A program made the position numbers and the translations under genes. From assembly GCA_003116855.1 (NCBI GenBank), contig BEWT01000011.1, positions 1-64,000 on the forward strand: a DNA stretch of 64,000 bases. The letters are read 5' to 3'. Under the pieces are notes generated by a model. That model made no database searches and was not told the origin of the DNA. It saw nothing but the letters and a program-made list of their open reading frames with translations. Source of the DNA: Desulfurococcaceae archaeon AG1 (lineage in GTDB: Archaea > Thermoproteota > Thermoprotei_A > Sulfolobales > AG1). Position 1 is the first letter of the stretch. The number at the start of each line of letters is the position of its first letter. Positions 1 through 7,667 of the stretch are shown piece after piece.

Positions 1-65
1 AGCCAGGATAGAGCGCCGGCCTTCTAAGCCGGCGGTCCGGGGTTCAAATCCCCGCGGGCCCGCCA
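1..65 (+). tRNA. tRNA-Arg (UCU), 5' part cut off by window edge
   Basis: The window opens inside the D loop. The 3' D-stem strand (11-14), a five-pair anticodon stem (16-20 with 28-32), a seven-base loop 21-27 with anticodon TCT at 23-25, a five-base variable loop, a T arm (38-42 with 50-54, loop TTCAAAT), the 3' acceptor strand 55-61, discriminator G62 and an encoded CCA at 63-65 are all readable. UCU reads AGA, one of the dominant Arg codons of the window. The 5' acceptor strand lies outside, so an intron at the usual 37/38 site can be excluded but nothing further upstream can be judged. Confidence 0.93.
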
Positions 66-154
66 CAATACCCGGAGCTCCTAACCCCCATTACCATTAT
101 TATCGATATATTATCCTCATATCACTATAGATTATCAAAGGTAGATGGTTTGTA

Positions 155-497
155 ATGACTAGAGATGTTATCGAGGCTCATCAGCTCACGAAAAGATATG
201 GAAGCCTATTAGCTGTAGATAATGTGAGCTTCAGCGTTGAACGAGGAGAGATCTTTTCACTCCTAGGCCATAATGGTGCTGGGAAGACAACAACTGTGGA
301 GATAATCGCTTGCCTCAGATCCGCTACCTCGGGCGAGGTGCGCGTGTTTGGCTATGATGTTAGGGATAAGGGTCAAGCTAAGAAAATCAAACGCCTCATT
401 GGTGTAATGCCACAGGAGCTCAACGCCATTGAGAGGCTTACTATTGAGGAGAATGTTAAGTATCCTGTGTAGAGGCTTGTACGAGTTAGGGGGATAG
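155..497 (+). pseudogene. ABC transporter ATPase, truncated and frameshifted N-terminal half
   Basis: The reading frame encodes the first about 105 residues of a drug/multidrug-type ABC-2 ATPase: a beta-strand start (TKRYGSLLAVDNVSF), Walker A GHNGAGKTT near residue 40, and the Q-loop region (GVMPQE). It then stops at 472, before the signature motif, Walker B and H-loop. One frame over, positions 468-494 read CRGLYELGG, which matches what the family has next after ENVKY, followed by a stop at 495-497. So the gene has suffered a frameshift and lost its C-terminal two thirds. It lies 90 bp from a tRNA gene, a common site of integration or excision scars. It cannot encode a working ATPase. Confidence 0.85.
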
Positions 498-655
498 GCC
501 GCTAGGGTGTTTTCTAGCTAAGTTCTCAAGACCTCTTCGAGTTCTATATAGTGTTTATAAGTATATGCATGTGGAATTAATATAGAGGATCTTGAAAGGA
601 TCCATACCATTGGGAGGCTTTATTTACCTTCTAGTTATTAATATATAGATGTTCA

Positions 656-1297
656 ATGGAACATGTTGCATCTATAGGCGCTGATATAGTTGCCAGCGTT
701 CTTGCCGAGTATAGTAAGAGGATTGTTGATAAGGCTATGAAGGGTGAGAAGCTGAGCGACTGGGAGGTAGGGTTCTTATTTATGGATGCTATGAGGAGAT
801 CTCTCGAGGCTAGGATGGAGGCTCTCGAAGCAAAGATGGGCGCTATAGAGAAAAGGATGGATGATATGGAGAGAAGAATGGATAGCATAGATAAGGGTTT
901 AAATATGAGGATAGATAGTGTTGAGAGAAACCTTAGCTCAAGAATAGAGAGCCTGGAGAAGAACTTAAATGCACGGATAGAGAGCGTTGAAAAAAGCCTT
1001 GGTGCGAAAATAGACAGCCTAGATGAACGGATAAGAAATGTTGAGAAAAGCCTGAACACGAGGATAGAGAGTGTTGAAAAAGATCTTAATGCACGGATAG
1101 AGAGTGTCGAGAGGGCTATGAATGCCCTCACGGAGGCTATGAAGATCAGGATGGATGGTTTGGAGAAGAGGATGGAGGCTATAGAGGCTGATATGAGGTA
1201 TGTTAAGACAAGCATGGATAGCATTAGAAACGATATAATAAAACTCCTACTCGAGAGGATAGCCCCGGCAAAAGCACCGGCTGGGGAGAAGGCTTAG
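656..1297 (+). CDS. Coiled-coil protein with 11-residue repeats, paralogue A
   Basis: 213 residues. A conserved N-terminal cap (SVLAEYSKRIV at about 14-24 and LSDWEVG near 37-43) is followed by a long uninterrupted coiled coil (about 55-185) made of 11-residue units of the type RIESVEKDLNA, then a C-terminal cap (DMRYVKTSMDSIRNDII) and a short basic tail. There is no signal peptide or membrane segment, so it is probably cytoplasmic. The same caps occur in the protein encoded at 14938-15759 on the other strand, so this is a small gene family. Hendecad repeats favour right-handed or straight coiled coils that oligomerise into rods. Function unknown; I infer a structural or scaffolding role. An AT-rich TATA-like stretch lies at about 616-625. 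Confidence 0.8.
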   Translation: MEHVASIGADIVASVLAEYSKRIVDKAMKGEKLSDWEVGFLFMDAMRRSLEARMEALEAKMGAIEKRMDDMERRMDSIDKGLNMRIDSVERNLSSRIESLEKNLNARIESVEKSLGAKIDSLDERIRNVEKSLNTRIESVEKDLNARIESVERAMNALTEAMKIRMDGLEKRMEAIEADMRYVKTSMDSIRNDIIKLLLERIAPAKAPAGEKA

Positions 1298-1330
1298 TAG
1301 GTTGTTACAGGTTTCACTATGCATATAGGT

Positions 1331-2632
1331 TTACTGGATCAGGGCTTTGAGGCCTTCTATTGCTCTTTTTGATAGTTTTTTCTCGAATGTTATTTCTCGG
1401 TAGTTTAGTCCTAGTTCTTCTGCGTATGTCCATGCCTTTATTATCTCTTCCCTTGTTGGTCTTCTAGCTATGTCATACGCGTCTGGGTCGAAGTGGGGTG
1501 AGTGCGGATCTGCATATGATTCCGGTCTGTATTGATCCATTACGTTTACAGGGGTTCCTGGTATGTTCTTGGCTATCCATTCTAGCACTGGTTTTGTGCA
1601 GCACTCTATGTGGTTTGGCATTACTAGGTGTCTTATAACCATGTTCTCTCCCCACTCGTAGAGCATTTTATGGTTTCTCGCTGCTGTCTCGAAATACCAT
1701 GGTGTTCTTGATAGTCTTACAGAGCATCTCCCTGGACCGAATTTGAAGTCTGGGAGCCATATGTCTATGAGGGGTCTGAGGAGGATCATTGATTCTTCTG
1801 ATAGGAACATGTTTGTGTTGAAAAGCATTGGTACGTTAAACTCCCCCTTATATAGTGCGAACCTCTTATCCATGGGGTATGGTATATATGCGTCAGCCTT
1901 TGCCATGAGGATCTTATCCAGCTCGGATCCTCTGGGCATTAGCCTGAACCCCTCCTTGGCTAGGTACCATATAGCCTCAACGATCGAGTGGAGATGGATC
2001 GTAGGCTCGCCCCCAACCCAGTTTATATTGTGACACCCCTCTATCCTTAGGAGGAAGGCTATCTGGGCAAGCTCTCTCGGCGTGTAGGGGATCCCGTTAA
2101 ACCTATCCCTCGATATATCCCCGTTCTGGCAGAAGAGGCATCTCATGTTACAGGATGTGAAGAATATAGTGCCAGAGCCATGGGTTCCTCTAAAAACGAG
2201 CTCCTCACCGAAGTGGTGGAAATAAGACCCAACCCTACTCTCTGTTGTAAGCATACAGGCCCCCAGCTTCTTACCCTCAACCCTGTCGACACCGCACTTC
2301 CATCTGCAGAAAATGCATTTTCTAACAATAGCCCTCACAAGATCCCTGGCAAGGTCTAGGAGACTATATCTCGGAACCTCGAGCCTCGAGATATCCTCAC
2401 CGTTCCTCACATCCCTCCAGAGTTTTAGAAAATCCTCCGTGTATCTCTTATAGATCTCAAGCCCCTTATCAACAGACCCGATCTCATCGAAACCCCCCAC
2501 AGGAATCTCAACCCTCTTGGCTATGAGGTATTTAGCAGGATACCTATTCACAGAAACCCCTAGGTACCATTCAAGCCTATCACCAAGAGACTCCCAGATC
2601 CAGAGTCTCTCAAAATCACTATAGACTCCCAT
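1331..2632 (-). CDS. Radical SAM protein, PflX/COG1313-like (PFL-activase-related)
   Basis: 433 residues. The radical SAM cluster motif CNMRCLFC (CX3CX2C) sits in the middle of the protein, followed by the GGEPTIH glycine-rich SAM-binding segment. Upstream, before the core, four extra cysteines (CIFCRWKCG and GKKLGAC) can bind a second FeS cluster, as expected for the PflX/AmmeMemoRadiSam-related family. The C-terminal segment carries NVMDQYRPE, typical of this family. The enzyme should cleave S-adenosylmethionine reductively; its substrate is not known for the archaeal members. No partner glycyl-radical enzyme is adjacent. Start is ATG at 2632. Confidence 0.85.
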   Translation of the reverse strand: MGVYSDFERLWIWESLGDRLEWYLGVSVNRYPAKYLIAKRVEIPVGGFDEIGSVDKGLEIYKRYTEDFLKLWRDVRNGEDISRLEVPRYSLLDLARDLVRAIVRKCIFCRWKCGVDRVEGKKLGACMLTTESRVGSYFHHFGEELVFRGTHGSGTIFFTSCNMRCLFCQNGDISRDRFNGIPYTPRELAQIAFLLRIEGCHNINWVGGEPTIHLHSIVEAIWYLAKEGFRLMPRGSELDKILMAKADAYIPYPMDKRFALYKGEFNVPMLFNTNMFLSEESMILLRPLIDIWLPDFKFGPGRCSVRLSRTPWYFETAARNHKMLYEWGENMVIRHLVMPNHIECCTKPVLEWIAKNIPGTPVNVMDQYRPESYADPHSPHFDPDAYDIARRPTREEIIKAWTYAEELGLNYREITFEKKLSKRAIEGLKALIQ

Positions 2633-2771
2633 AGCCGTCTAATATAAAACCGCTAGCGCGGTTAAAATGCACCCAAGAGAGAGATCTCAAAACAAGCAAG
2701 CCTGTAAGCGGGTTAAATGGCTAATTACATAGAATGAAAAGCTTGTTAAGAGTAAAACAGTTCAGAGAGAC

Positions 2772-3131
2772 CTATTGCCGGATTAGTTTTTCAAGCCTTG
2801 CTGCCAGCCGTTTCACCGCTTCAGCCCCGCTTATAACGAATTCAGGAGGCTGGTTTCCCTCGTAGAAGTTCTGGTGTAGGCTATTAGCTACATGGAATAG
2901 CGTTATAAGCTCTGGATCGTTGAGCTCTTCTCTTAGCCTCGCAACATAACGGAAAAGATCCGCATGGGTTTTCAGCTCAACCCCTCTCAAAGCACCAACA
3001 GCCTTAACGATCTCGGCAGCGGCGCCCCAAAGCTTCTCACTTGCCTGTATATAATCGCCCTTGAGGATGAGGATTTCAGCTTCTCCTAGGTATTTCTTAT
3101 AGAGACTTAGGTAATGTTCAGCAGCACCCAT
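2772..3131 (-). CDS. PaREP1/PaREP8-family small helical protein
   Basis: 119 residues, all-helical, with the family features HADLF near residue 57 and NSLHQNFYEG near 83-93. PaREP1 proteins are HEPN-like four-helix proteins expanded in Thermoproteota; some sit beside nucleotidyltransferases as toxin-antitoxin pairs. None is seen here, so it is a solitary copy. A good ribosome binding site (GGTGATGAT directly before the ATG at 3131) fixes the start. The molecular function of the family is unknown. Confidence 0.8.
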   Translation of the reverse strand: MGAAEHYLSLYKKYLGEAEILILKGDYIQASEKLWGAAAEIVKAVGALRGVELKTHADLFRYVARLREELNDPELITLFHVANSLHQNFYEGNQPPEFVISGAEAVKRLAARLEKLIRQ

Positions 3132-3335
3132 ATCATCACCTATAAAAATATCACTATAATTTTATTAAAGGTATCACTGCGACTCTAAAGGGTTTCTATC
3201 CTGTATATTTGCTGATTCTTCAGAGGCTTGTATGCAATCTAACATAGATATAGATTCATCTGTGGGAGATATTCGCACAGATCTAGATCTATGGGGGATC
3301 CTGTGGGAGTGAATATGATGTTAGCGTTGATCTAT

Positions 3336-3611
3336 CTATGTGGTGTCTAGACCTAGCTTCTCAAGGATCTTTATAGCCTTCTCAAGATCCTCTAGGGCTT
3401 TCAATCCTTTATCTGTTATAGATACTATTCTACCGCTCTCTGTCTTTGTAACCTTAACAAGCCCCCTCTTCTCAAGATCCATCACCAGCTCTTCAGCCCT
3501 ATCATAGGGCATTCTGGCTATATAGCTTACCCCTGTGATGGTTGTTGAGCCTCTGAATGCTAGGTGGTTGAGAATATCGTAAACAATCCTCGCTCTCGAT
3601 CTTTTCTTCAC
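3336..3611 (-). CDS. Winged-helix DNA-binding protein with C-terminal coil (Sso10a-like)
   Basis: 91 residues. A winged helix-turn-helix spans about 5-70 (recognition-helix region RMPYDRAEELVMDLEKRG, wing VKVTKTESGRIVSIT) and is followed by a short leucine-rich helix (LEDLEKAIKILEKLG) that can dimerise as an antiparallel coil, the layout of Sso10a/archaeal MarR-like regulators. Its ATG overlaps the stop of the upstream membrane-protein gene (positions 3608-3611), so the two are translationally coupled. Membrane protein plus wHTH pairs are frequent in crenarchaea; the target is unknown. Confidence 0.72.
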   Translation of the reverse strand: MKKRSRARIVYDILNHLAFRGSTTITGVSYIARMPYDRAEELVMDLEKRGLVKVTKTESGRIVSITDKGLKALEDLEKAIKILEKLGLDTT

Positions 3612-4177
3612 TTAGCACCACCGATTCCGAGGGATAGTGCGAGGAATCCGGCGACTCTGAGTAATTCTGCAGCTGGTAGTAGGAGGATGAGGAGCGGCTG
3701 TGCAAGGCTCATGGAGAGGAGTCTTAGAAGATGTGACAAGGATAGTAGTAGGAAGCCTGTTAATACGAGCCTAGACCTAGAACCCAGGGCTATTACTGTT
3801 GAAAATATCATTGATGCTAGTTCTCCGTAGAGGTAGTACTGTGCTAGCGGGGCTATGGCTAGTAGCACTGGTTCTCCGAGGAATCTTGCTGAGAGGATTG
3901 ATATATATCCAGCGAGGGAAGCGTAGATTGAGAATAATACGAGGGATGAGAATATAAAAAGATCATCTATAAAGATAGAAACAATTGAGAGGAGGAGGGA
4001 TAGTGCGAGGAGTAGGAAGCCTGTGAAGAGCAATAAAGATCTATCATCGAAAGCATATCTAGAAACCCTGTAAAGACTCATACAGATCCTTAGGATCAGT
4101 GCTAGAGAGAAGATCTCGAAAACCAACAATGGAAGATCCAGAGGCCCTGGGAGCGTGAGAGACAAAAACAACTCCAA
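3608..4177 (-). CDS. Multi-spanning membrane protein coupled to the wHTH gene
   Basis: About 189 residues with five or six hydrophobic segments separated by very short loops and no recognisable catalytic motif. It is the first gene of a two-gene operon with the winged-helix protein (ATGA overlap). A TATA-like element (rc CTATAAATTA, about 4183-4192) lies so close to the annotated TTG that the transcript would start inside it; a leaderless start at TTG 4171 or 4165 is more likely. I infer a membrane sensor or anchor for the DNA-binding partner, but there is no direct evidence for that. Confidence 0.6.
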   Translation of the reverse strand: MELFLSLTLPGPLDLPLLVFEIFSLALILRICMSLYRVSRYAFDDRSLLLFTGFLLLALSLLLSIVSIFIDDLFIFSSLVLFSIYASLAGYISILSARFLGEPVLLAIAPLAQYYLYGELASMIFSTVIALGSRSRLVLTGFLLLSLSHLLRLLSMSLAQPLLILLLPAAELLRVAGFLALSLGIGGAK

Positions 4178-4397
4178 GTTAATTTATAGATGAGAACTAA
4201 TATATCTAGATAAAGCCAAAGTATAGATCTATATTATTATCGTGATTTATCATGCTCGGTAAAACGATCCTAATAGGCGTGATTTGAGCTAAGTGTTGGC
4301 CAGGTTACCCATACCATTTTATAAAGTGTAAAAACAATTATCTTTGTTAATAATTATAAAAAACTATTTATATATCTACATTTCGATTATTATTTTT

Positions 4398-5198
4398 TTA
4401 TTCATATGGTGTTGCTGTGTATCCGTTAAACTTTATCTCTGTAACTACTACGTGGGGTAGTGTCATCATGATCATGCATGCCTCCATATGGTCATGATCC
4501 TCTTCATCTTGTTCATCACTATTACCATGCATTCCACCGCCCATCATTCCACCCATTCCTCCCATACCATACATGCCCATTGGCATCATCGGCATCCCAG
4601 TAGATCTTATCCCCATGGTTTGTGTTGAATGGCACATTGGGGCTCCGTAGCCTCCCATCATTCCTCCCATACCGTGCATCATACCCATCATTCTGCTCAT
4701 CATATCCTCCATACTCCCTATATAGATACCCTTGATGGTAACCCTAGTAGCGTTGAGCATCTCTCTCAGTTCTTCAAGATCTATCCTCGTTATAGATCCG
4801 TTAGGACTTCTGAGAACCCACTCCTCTGAGGGCAGGATTAATGCGTATCTATTCCTACCAGAATCTAGGATGGCCATGTGCTCCATATCCTCTATATCTT
4901 TATTTACCAGGAAGATCCCAGAGACGGTGATCTCTGTGTAATTAGTACCCATCATTCCTCCCATACCAACCATTCTACCCATATAGCCGCTCCAAGTCCC
5001 TATACCCATCATTCCTCCCATATTGCCCATGCCTCCCATCATACCGCCGTAGGATGATGCAGCCTTAGAGTAGCCGTTATATGCTGTGTTCATCATAAAG
5101 CCCCAACCGCCCCACATAGCCTGTGCTACAGCCATGCTAGGGATCAGAATAGCTATAGAGACAGCGGCTAGCAACACCACAATAGCTATAGATCTCAT
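4398..5198 (-). CDS. Secreted Met/Gly/His-rich protein, candidate copper-binding
   Basis: 266 residues. A clear signal peptide (hydrophobic 4-24, cleavage likely after AVA or AQA) is followed by low-complexity stretches dominated by Met, Gly and Tyr (about 45-85 and 160-225), then an acidic/His patch (DEQDEEDHDHMEACM) and a short ordered C terminus. Between the Met-rich blocks lies an ordered domain (about 88-155; ITVSGIFLVNKD...ITRIDLEELREML) that looks like a small beta domain. Clustered Met, His and one or two Cys are the pattern of extracytoplasmic Cu(I)/Ag(I)-binding proteins; that assignment is inference. Start ATG 5198 has GGTGAG upstream. A perfect palindrome lies at 5251-5273 in front of its promoter. 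Confidence 0.72.
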   Translation of the reverse strand: MRSIAIVVLLAAVSIAILIPSMAVAQAMWGGWGFMMNTAYNGYSKAASSYGGMMGGMGNMGGMMGIGTWSGYMGRMVGMGGMMGTNYTEITVSGIFLVNKDIEDMEHMAILDSGRNRYALILPSEEWVLRSPNGSITRIDLEELREMLNATRVTIKGIYIGSMEDMMSRMMGMMHGMGGMMGGYGAPMCHSTQTMGIRSTGMPMMPMGMYGMGGMGGMMGGGMHGNSDEQDEEDHDHMEACMIMMTLPHVVVTEIKFNGYTATPYE

Positions 5199-5250
5199 AT
5201 ACTCACCATGATCAACGGCGTTCCATGTCTTAAAAGGCTAGCTCACGATC

Positions 5251-5273
5251 GATACTAACGATCTGTTAGTATC
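5251..5273. promoter_or_regulatory. Perfect 9-bp inverted repeat upstream of the Met-rich gene
   Basis: Arms GATACTAAC and GTTAGTATC are exactly complementary around a five-base spacer (GATCT). The site lies about 15-20 bp upstream of a TATA-like element (rc CTTTTAAG, about 5230-5238) that would serve the Met-rich gene starting at 5198. That position suits binding by a dimeric regulator, either an activator or a repressor. It could alternatively be the terminator hairpin of an upstream transcript, but there is no T run. Confidence 0.6.
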
Positions 5274-5387
5274 AAGCTGAAAAACCAATAACCAAGCTCG
5301 AGTCTCAAGCTGGGAGCGGTTTTCAACGGGCTCTGTCGATAGATCCTGTGACTGAGTGGCTTTATAAATGCTGTAATAGCTTAGAAT

Positions 5388-7196
5388 CTATGTTATGCTG
5401 ATCACAGCGAGTCTCTGTTTTGTTAGGTAGCTCGCAATGCTTATCGCTATCACCTCAACCATCATTAGAATAACCCCGAGCGATGCTACAACGGCTATAG
5501 CTTGCACCCTTCCTAGTATATAGTCGCCCATGATGAATGTGATTGGTGCTGCATGGTTCATACCAACACCCGCTAATCCACCAAGCGTTACCGAGACGCT
5601 TGTCTCGCTGAACGCGTAGACCCAGCTTAGTAGGGAGCCTCCAGCTATGCTTAGCCTTGCTAGGGGTAGCGTGATACTGGCTATGATCCTAGCTCTCCCT
5701 GAGCCGAGGTTTGATGCAGCTTCTTCAAGGCTCACAGGGATCTGCTGGATCCCTGAATAGGCTGCCCTTAATACGAATGGGGCTTTCCTAACACTATAGG
5801 CTATGATTATCGATGCCGCTATAGCCTCGACACTATCGAGGTAGTTGAACCCGAGTATGGATGATAGGTCCATGAAGTAGTATAGATAGCCAAGGGCTAT
5901 CACGAGCCCTGGTATCGATAGAGAGCTCATTGCTATCGAGTCTATAGCTAGCGTGTAGGGGTTTCTAAACCTCTGGGCTGCATATGCTATCGATACTGAG
6001 AGGAGTATCATTAATGCAAGGGCTATTAGAGAGTATAGTAGGGAGTTGCGGAGAGCCCTCATAGCTACGGGGTCTTGGAACATCTCTATAACATGCCCCA
6101 AGCTGATCTCCTGGGGGAGAGGGCTTCTAAGCCATGCAGGGCCGGCTAGTGCGAATATAACTACCCCTGCTTGTGGGAGGGATGTGAAGATCGCGAAGGG
6201 GAATGCTAGCAGATATACTGCTAGAAGCCCTTTCAATCCGAGCTTTTTAAACCTATTATAGCCGCCCCCTCCCCTCGATATGAATACGTATTGCTTTCTA
6301 GACGAGATCTCTCTAACGGTTATAAAGACGGAGAGGGCTATGACTAGGAGGAGGAGTCCTAAGAAGGCTGTTAGAGGGCTTATATAGCCTGCAGCCGCCT
6401 CGCTCCTGAAGGATGAGAAGATCTCGTAGGATATCGTGCTCCTGAACTTGAAGGCTATAGGGCCTCCGAGATCCTCTAGACTTAGTATAAAGATCGTGGA
6501 TGCAGCAGCAACAACGCCCGGGGTTGATAGGGGGAGGGTTACGGTCCTGAAAAGCCTGAAGCCCCTGCTACCAAGATTCTCAGCCTGCTCCTCAGCCGAG
6601 GGGTCTTGGGAGAGCATGGAGGCGCTTATATTGATATAGGCTATGGGGTATAGGGCCATGACCTGGGCTAGAATAACGCCAGCCATCTCTTGGAACCCGA
6701 TCCCCCATGGGAGGCCTAGAGCATCTACCATGAGCCAGGGTATGAGCCCATAGACAGGGTCGAAGAGCTTGAAGGCTACGAATGCGTTTATAAAGGGCGC
6801 GGGGATCATTGGTATGTAGAGGATGAATCTCAACAGACCCTTGAGGGGGAAATCATATCTAGAGATTAGGAGGGCTACTGCCAGCCCGAGGATGAGAGTT
6901 ATAATCGTGGTTATGGTTGCTATTAATAGCGAGTTAGGTATTATCCCATAGTTGAAACCCCTCACTATAAAGATCACCTTACCATCGGGCCTAACATATT
7001 GGGCAACAGGCTCCTGAGGCACTCCGAGCGAGATGTATTTGGGGTTGACGAGCAGGCTATTTATATCAGCCCTAAGGGCCATGAAGAGCACATATGATAT
7101 TGGGATTATCAGAAAAGCTATGTAGAATATATAGGCGAAAACGAGCTGTGAGACCACTAGGGGCTCTCTTCTAAGCAAACGCCCATACCCATGCAT
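5388..7196 (-). CDS. ABC transporter permease, two fused permease domains (Fe3+/thiamine type)
   Basis: 602 residues with about 12 membrane spans in two homologous halves. Each half carries the cytoplasmic EAA loop: EEQAENLGSRGFRLFRTVTL near residue 200 and EEAASNLGSGRARIIASITL near residue 490, ending with the conserved glycine. This is the FbpB/ThiP/PotB-type architecture with both permeases on one chain. The likely partner is the solute-binding protein at about 10-11.6 kb, divergently encoded beyond the phosphoesterase gene. No ATPase gene of the cluster is in view, so it must be supplied from elsewhere. Substrate cannot be fixed from sequence; ferric iron, thiamine or an organophosphate are the family options. 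Confidence 0.85.
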   Translation of the reverse strand: MHGYGRLLRREPLVVSQLVFAYIFYIAFLIIPISYVLFMALRADINSLLVNPKYISLGVPQEPVAQYVRPDGKVIFIVRGFNYGIIPNSLLIATITTIITLILGLAVALLISRYDFPLKGLLRFILYIPMIPAPFINAFVAFKLFDPVYGLIPWLMVDALGLPWGIGFQEMAGVILAQVMALYPIAYINISASMLSQDPSAEEQAENLGSRGFRLFRTVTLPLSTPGVVAAASTIFILSLEDLGGPIAFKFRSTISYEIFSSFRSEAAAGYISPLTAFLGLLLLVIALSVFITVREISSRKQYVFISRGGGGYNRFKKLGLKGLLAVYLLAFPFAIFTSLPQAGVVIFALAGPAWLRSPLPQEISLGHVIEMFQDPVAMRALRNSLLYSLIALALMILLSVSIAYAAQRFRNPYTLAIDSIAMSSLSIPGLVIALGYLYYFMDLSSILGFNYLDSVEAIAASIIIAYSVRKAPFVLRAAYSGIQQIPVSLEEAASNLGSGRARIIASITLPLARLSIAGGSLLSWVYAFSETSVSVTLGGLAGVGMNHAAPITFIMGDYILGRVQAIAVVASLGVILMMVEVIAISIASYLTKQRLAVISIT

Positions 7197-7219
7197 AGTG
7201 GGTCTGAAGCGTTAATATT

Positions 7220-7510
7220 ATGAGGGTCTCTGCACCTTTCCTCAGCGTTCTCCATGTTATCTTGATAGGGGTTCGGGCTTCATTGCGGTTGGTTTTTGCA
7301 TCAACCGCTCTTCCCTTGGCTTCATGGGTCTCAGGCTTCTTTTGCCGGATCTTTATCCCCGGCCTCCACCCTTTCGGTGTGATCTCTACTCACAGCTGTG
7401 GGGAGAACCCCTGCGTCCTGGTTCTTTTTGCCTTTAGCCCGCCAGCTCGGGTCTCTATCTCTACCCTCATTGTTGGGCAGGCATCCCCATAGAAGAATAG
7501 AGCCTATATA
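7220..7510 (-). other. GC-rich structured intergenic segment, possible ncRNA or IS605-type 3'-end relic
   Basis: This 470-bp gap (7197-7667) contains no convincing gene. Its central part is visibly richer in G+C than the neighbours and contains a strong hairpin (7-bp arms GCGGTTG/CAACCGC at about 7296-7319) and the inverted pair GGGGTTCTCCCC on the minus strand. Short ORFs exist on both strands but show no gene-like pattern. The appearance resembles the structured 3' ends of TnpB elements, though it shares no clear sequence with the relics elsewhere in the window. The last 60 bp toward 7667 look like plain spacer. Confidence 0.3.
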
Positions 7511-7667
7511 GTGTTCCACAGAGAAAAATTCAGTATCAACCCCTATAAACCGTCATGAAACTCGAAGCAACTGGCTACGGCTTTCTAGGATCACGATATG
7601 TTGAAGTGTTAAAAACGCTTCTACTGAGGATCTAGGTTGTTTTCCCAGGCTGGTAGCGCTATGCTCC

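Noticed and set aside
631-1224. Hydrophobic ORF opposite the first coiled-coil gene
   Set aside because: Same cause: antisense of an 11-residue repeat. No signal peptide or family pattern.
7331-7519. 62-residue minus-strand ORF in the GC-rich gap
   Set aside because: Composition is dominated by charged and Trp/Asn residues without hydrophobic core pattern; more likely a by-product of a GC-rich structured sequence.
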